Shown piece by piece: positions 6,300 through 8,902 of a stretch of DNA of 8,902 bases; position 1 is the stretch's first letter; each line of letters starts with the position of its first letter. Both the position numbers and the translations under genes were made by a program. The notes under the pieces are model-generated. The model worked only from the letters and a program-made list of their open reading frames with translations, was not told where the DNA came from and did no database searches. The DNA is taken from NCBI RefSeq assembly GCF_030454045.1, contig NZ_JAKDJE010000098.1:1-8902 (forward strand), in the 5' to 3' direction. The stretch comes from Psychrobacter sp. (lineage in GTDB: Bacteria; Pseudomonadota; Gammaproteobacteria; Pseudomonadales; Moraxellaceae).

Positions 6300-7195
6300 T
6301 GCCATGAACCTTCTGCAACAGCGTCATGTGCATGCAGGCTTTCTGCATGAATGACTTTGAATTTAAATCCTAAAATATTGGCATAGTCTAAGAATGTATG
6401 ACGTAACCGCCGTACGGCATCTTCACAGAACATCAAGTTTTGTCCATTTGCCAGTGCAAAAGCTTGTTCATCTACCCGTTTTACCGCTGTTTGCACAGGT
6501 GTCGCAAGGGCGTGTTCTGCTTGGTCAATGATTGCGATGAGTGGCAGTTCAGCTAACTCAGTTGAGACCTTAAACCTTAATTGGGCCACGCTACGCTGAC
6601 TATGCGGGGTTGCAACAATCGCCTCGGTAGTCCCGAACCAATCGATAACTTCTTCTGAATTGGTCAGATCAAATCGTTTCTCTGACAATGCTTTTTGAAA
6701 CTGCTGCTGAATCAAACTACGTGATAAGGCAGCCGAACAAGGACAAGTAGATGAATACGGGATCTCAACTTGAACCTCAAAGAAAAATTGCTGATCAATG
6801 AGCTGGCAGACCAGCTCAAAAGGGTAGCTTTTCCAGCCAGTCAGCGGACTGATCAATGCGGGACGCTCGACATATAGCTGACTTTTTATATGTAGTTTTG
6901 CATTGCTAGATAAGCCTTCGTGACTCTTGAGGAAATCTTGCAATGTGTCTTTGAGGTGCGAAAAATTGAGTGTTTTTAATTTGACTAATTCTAGTAGGCG
7001 AATGTATAGCCTAGACATGTGAATCCCTTTGACAGCAGGGTCATCTAAGCTCACGAAAGCATTGACTTGACTTGGGCAAAGCGTATTTTCTATGTAAATA
7101 GGTAAGGCAATATTCTCCATGCCAACCCAGTCTAAACAAGAAGAATGTGGTGCTACATTTAGGTTTTCAGAGATATCAGGAAGATCGTTAATCAT
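6293..7195 (-). CDS. folE2: GTP cyclohydrolase IB (FolE2)
   Basis: It converts GTP to 7,8-dihydroneopterin triphosphate, the first step of folate synthesis. FolE2 accepts metals other than zinc, unlike the strictly zinc-dependent FolE, and is a classic Zur-controlled substitute. The 300-residue length fits the family. Visible landmarks are DDPAVKGIHMSRLY (51-64), the catalytic/metal Cys in STCPCSAALSR (C151), the conserved His in TPHSQRSVAQL (H198) and the metal Glu in MFCEDAVRR (E258). It is the first gene of the minus-strand operon. The start at 7195 lies 30 bp from a Zur operator and has only a weak GAG ahead as ribosome site. The 3' end overlaps hisI, so the two are probably translationally coupled. 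Confidence 0.96.
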   Translation of the reverse strand: MINDLPDISENLNVAPHSSCLDWVGMENIALPIYIENTLCPSQVNAFVSLDDPAVKGIHMSRLYIRLLELVKLKTLNFSHLKDTLQDFLKSHEGLSSNAKLHIKSQLYVERPALISPLTGWKSYPFELVCQLIDQQFFFEVQVEIPYSSTCPCSAALSRSLIQQQFQKALSEKRFDLTNSEEVIDWFGTTEAIVATPHSQRSVAQLRFKVSTELAELPLIAIIDQAEHALATPVQTAVKRVDEQAFALANGQNLMFCEDAVRRLRHTFLDYANILGFKFKVIHAESLHAHDAVAEGSWQW

Positions 7196-7221
7196 TAATA
7201 TTTAGAACTCAGTTGAATTAT

Positions 7222-7244
7222 TTATTGTTATGTTATAACATTAC
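7222..7244 (-). promoter_or_regulatory. Zur operator (Zur box)
   Basis: The core TGTTAT (7226-7231), 3 bases, ATAACA (7235-7240) is a perfect match to the centre of the gammaproteobacterial Zur palindrome (TGTTATA-n-TATAACA). The right flank extends as ATAACATTAC, one base off the E. coli-type half site ATAACATTTC. It lies 27 bp upstream of folE2 and overlaps the predicted -10, so zinc-loaded Zur would block transcription of the operon. It is the only such box I find between folE2 and zigA. Confidence 0.88.
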
Positions 7245-7258
7245 AAGATATTTGGCAA
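7230..7258 (-). promoter_or_regulatory. Predicted sigma-70 promoter of the folE2 operon
   Basis: On the minus strand, TTGCCA (7258-7253) and TAACAT (7235-7230) are separated by 17 bases. The -10 lies within the Zur box, which fits zinc-dependent repression. Start-site position is inferred, giving a leader of about 25-30 bases. Confidence 0.5.
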
Positions 7259-7280
7259 CTATAGTGATGTTTACTGTTTC

Positions 7281-7304
7281 ACCTATACAAATTTCCGTAT
7301 AGGT
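7281..7304. repeat. Perfect 8-bp inverted repeat, possible second operator
   Basis: ACCTATAC (7281-7288) and GTATAGGT (7297-7304) are perfect inverted arms separated by 8 bases. It lies about 23 bp upstream of the folE2 -35 and over 300 bp from zigA. No U-run follows and it has no similarity to the Zur box. The shape fits a dimeric regulator site, but I cannot name the protein. Confidence 0.5.
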
Positions 7305-7571
7305 AGTGAGGTGCTAGATACATTAGAAGCAATATAAATTTTAGAAGCTAAAAAAAGATTTTGTACGTTCTGGTAGGAGAAAGGAGCGGCGTTAAACATG
7401 TGACTTAAGGTTTATAGTTTTAAGCAAATTCATACCGCTAGTGCTGGTTACCAAACTTGGGGTCCTGACCACCTTAGTAAATCCTTACCTTGTTTGTCTC
7501 GCACCATTTAAGACAAAAACGCAACCAATCGATATGCTTTTTATTTTTCATAATCTTACGTACCTATATTT
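7305..7571. other. Non-coding middle of the folE2-zigA intergenic region
   Basis: No convincing gene, tRNA or riboswitch is seen. The only structure noted is a 7-bp inverted repeat, TTTGTCT (7493-7499) and AGACAAA (7511-7517), with an 11-base loop. The stretch is long for a divergent promoter region with one visible Zur box, so it may hold an undetected regulatory site or the relic of a lost gene. Confidence 0.4.
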
Positions 7572-7599
7572 TTCAAGTATTTTTTATAACCCTTATATA
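7572..7599 (+). promoter_or_regulatory. Weak candidate promoter of zigA
   Basis: TTCAAG (7572-7577) and TATATA (7594-7599) are spaced by 16 bases, within an AT-rich tract ending 23 bp before the start codon. The -35 match is poor. TATAAC at 7585-7590 is an alternative -10. No Zur box overlaps it. Confidence 0.3.
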
Positions 7600-7611
7600 A
7601 ATTGATAGAGA

Positions 7612-7619
7612 AGAGAGAG
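7612..7619 (+). promoter_or_regulatory. Ribosome binding site deciding the zigA start
   Basis: AGAGAGAG lies 3 to 8 bases ahead of ATG 7623, which favours that codon over the in-frame TTG at 7602. The extra seven residues from TTG would be encoded by this purine run itself. Confidence 0.7.
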
Positions 7620-7622
7620 CCA

Positions 7623-8843
7623 ATGAGTAATTCCTTAGCCATCGAAAAAAAACTGCCTGTGACTGTGTTGTCCGGGTTTTTGGGCGCAGGTAAAACTACG
7701 CTACTCAATCATATTTTGAATAATCGTGAAGGTAGACGCATTGCCGTTATCGTAAATGATATGTCTGAGGTAAATATTGACGCAGCATTGGTTAGAGAAG
7801 GTGGAGCTGAGTTGTCCAGAACCGATGAAAAACTCGTAGAAATGAGTAATGGCTGTATTTGCTGCAGTTTACGAGAAGATTTATTGATAGAAGTGCGACG
7901 TCTGGCAGAAGACAATCGTTTTGATCAACTGGTTATCGAATCAACTGGCATTTCTGAACCATTACCTGTTGCGGAAACCTTTACTTTTGAAGATGATGAT
8001 GGTTTTTCTCTCAGTGAGTTTGCCCGTCTAGACACCATGGTGACCGTCGTTGATGCCTTTAATTTTTTAAAGGACTATAGCTCTTATGACAGTATACAGT
8101 CTCGAGGCGAATCATTGGGTGAGGAGGACCAACGCACCGTGGTCGACTTATTGATTGATCAAATCGAATTTTGTGACGTCATTGTGTTGAATAAAATTGA
8201 TTTGATTTCAGATGCTGAAAAAGAAAGATTGCTGGCAATTATTCACTCGTTAAATCCGCGAGCTAATATTGAAATTTCTCAATTTGGTCAAGTAGATTTA
8301 GATAAGTTGTTGAACACAAATTTATTCGATTTTGATGAAGCCTCTGAAGCACCAGGTTGGCTAAAAGAGCTTAGAGGGGAACATACACCTGAAACGGAAG
8401 AGTATGGCATCAGTAGTTTTGTTTATCGTGCTAGACGCCCCTTTCATCCGCAGCGGTTTTACGATTTTATTAATACAGAGTGGAAAGGTGTGATTCGATC
8501 TAAAGGTTTTTTTTGGCTAGCATCTCATCCCAAACTGGCAGGTTCTTGGTCACAAGCGGGCGCGATGGCTAGACATGGTCTAGCTGGATATTGGTGGGCA
8601 ACCATTCCTGAAGAGCAATGGCCACAAGATCAGCAAAACCGTGACATCATAGAAAGTAATTGGGACACGAGTACAGGCGATGCGCGTCAAGAGATTGTGC
8701 TAATAGGCATGGAGATGGATGAGTCAAATCTTATTGATAAGTTCAATAATTGCTTGCTTAATGATGAAGAAATGGCAGAAGGTCCTGAACATTGGAAATT
8801 GATGGATAATCCATTTATAGAGTGGACTGACTTAATAGCTTAA
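7623..8843 (+). CDS. zigA: Zinc metallochaperone GTPase ZigA (COG0523, CobW/G3E family)
   Basis: This cytoplasmic GTPase is induced by zinc starvation and thought to hand metal to client enzymes. In 406 residues it shows Walker A GFLGAGKTT (18-26), Walker B-like ESTGISEP (106-113), the family metal site GCICC (C78, C80, C81) and the guanine-specificity NKID (190-193). The CobW C-terminal domain spans about 260-375 (EYGISSFVYRARRPFHPQRF, then SKGFFWLA and GYWWA). It lacks the His-rich loop of YjiA-type members and instead has acidic stretches (FEDDDG, LNDEEMAEGPEH), as in ZigA. It is transcribed divergently from the folE2 operon, whose zinc-site enzymes are plausible clients. Insertion-sequence sequence begins 5 bases after the stop, so any gene formerly downstream may have been separated from it. 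Confidence 0.94.
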   Translation: MSNSLAIEKKLPVTVLSGFLGAGKTTLLNHILNNREGRRIAVIVNDMSEVNIDAALVREGGAELSRTDEKLVEMSNGCICCSLREDLLIEVRRLAEDNRFDQLVIESTGISEPLPVAETFTFEDDDGFSLSEFARLDTMVTVVDAFNFLKDYSSYDSIQSRGESLGEEDQRTVVDLLIDQIEFCDVIVLNKIDLISDAEKERLLAIIHSLNPRANIEISQFGQVDLDKLLNTNLFDFDEASEAPGWLKELRGEHTPETEEYGISSFVYRARRPFHPQRFYDFINTEWKGVIRSKGFFWLASHPKLAGSWSQAGAMARHGLAGYWWATIPEEQWPQDQQNRDIIESNWDTSTGDARQEIVLIGMEMDESNLIDKFNNCLLNDEEMAEGPEHWKLMDNPFIEWTDLIA

Positions 8844-8848
8844 TTTTT

Positions 8849-8902
8849 GGGGCTGTCCTAGATAACTAGTTCAAACCCTGTTTAACCCATTGTTTTAATT
8901 GT
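8849..8902 (-). mobile_element. End of an insertion sequence with transposase C-terminus (partial, runs off the right edge)
   Basis: GGGGCTGTCCTAG starts at 8849 and resembles terminal repeats of IS5-like and related elements. On the minus strand a frame from 8901 reads QLKQWVKQGLN and stops at TAG 8868-8866, just inside that repeat, as a transposase C-terminus would. The element body lies to the right. The family cannot be fixed from 54 bases, and target duplication cannot be checked. Confidence 0.5.

Noticed and set aside
7228..7304. Possible XerC/XerD dif-like site (TTATGTTA near 7229, TTTCCGTATAGG near 7292)
   Set aside because: The two half-site-like pieces are tens of bases apart and in the wrong arrangement. 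The first is fully explained by the Zur box.
7493..7517. 7-bp inverted repeat as a terminator or NtrC-type site
   Set aside because: The loop is 11 bases, no U-run follows, and it does not match a complete known operator.
7602..7622. TTG start adding seven residues to ZigA
   Set aside because: These codons are the ribosome-binding purine run itself, and ATG 7623 gives the family's usual N-terminus.
1..8902. CRISPR array, tRNA or rRNA genes, phage genes
   Set aside because: I looked for regular spaced repeats, cloverleaf-like segments, rRNA motifs and phage structural genes and saw none.

Overview
The window looks like a chromosomal segment of a low-to-mid-GC gammaproteobacterium. This rests on the gene set (folE2, hisI, gamma carbonic anhydrase, pyrC, thrS and zigA paralogs together), a Zur box of the enterobacterial/pseudomonad type, and insertion-sequence debris. 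The genus cannot be fixed from sequence alone; Moraxellaceae-like or Methylophaga-like bacteria would fit.

Left part (1 to about 1986) is a degraded accessory zone. Two copies of a 28-bp IS256-type terminal repeat (27-54 and 503-530, 23 of 28 positions identical) lie in the same orientation. Each abuts the 3' part of a plus-strand gene. The first is a small protein with two CxxC pairs (58-327). The second is a MocR-type GntR/aminotransferase regulator that has lost its DNA-binding domain (531-1757). The second repeat carries the 5' end of its own transposase gene on the minus strand (342-473), cut after about 33 codons. The gap 1758-1986 holds only a possible decayed coding tail.

The middle part (1987-7195) is a tight minus-strand operon, transcribed folE2 - hisI - gamma-CA - pyrC - thrS. 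The first four genes overlap at their junctions and thrS follows after 30 bp. All five resemble the alternative copies of enzymes that bacteria induce when zinc is scarce: folate, histidine, CO2/bicarbonate, pyrimidine and Thr-tRNA synthesis. A strong Zur operator (core 7226-7240) overlaps the predicted -10 of the folE2 promoter.

The right part has a 427-bp divergent intergenic region and then zigA (7623-8843), a COG0523 zinc metallochaperone GTPase on the plus strand. Together these form a zinc-starvation island: ZigA handles scarce metal while the operon supplies back-up enzymes. This arrangement is known in outline (COG0523/Zur-linked paralogs). The most unusual details are a threonyl-tRNA synthetase whose editing site has lost its key residues while the catalytic zinc site is intact, and a dihydroorotase with Gln in place of the first metal-binding His. 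Six bases after zigA begins what looks like the end of another insertion sequence (8849-8902), which runs off the window.
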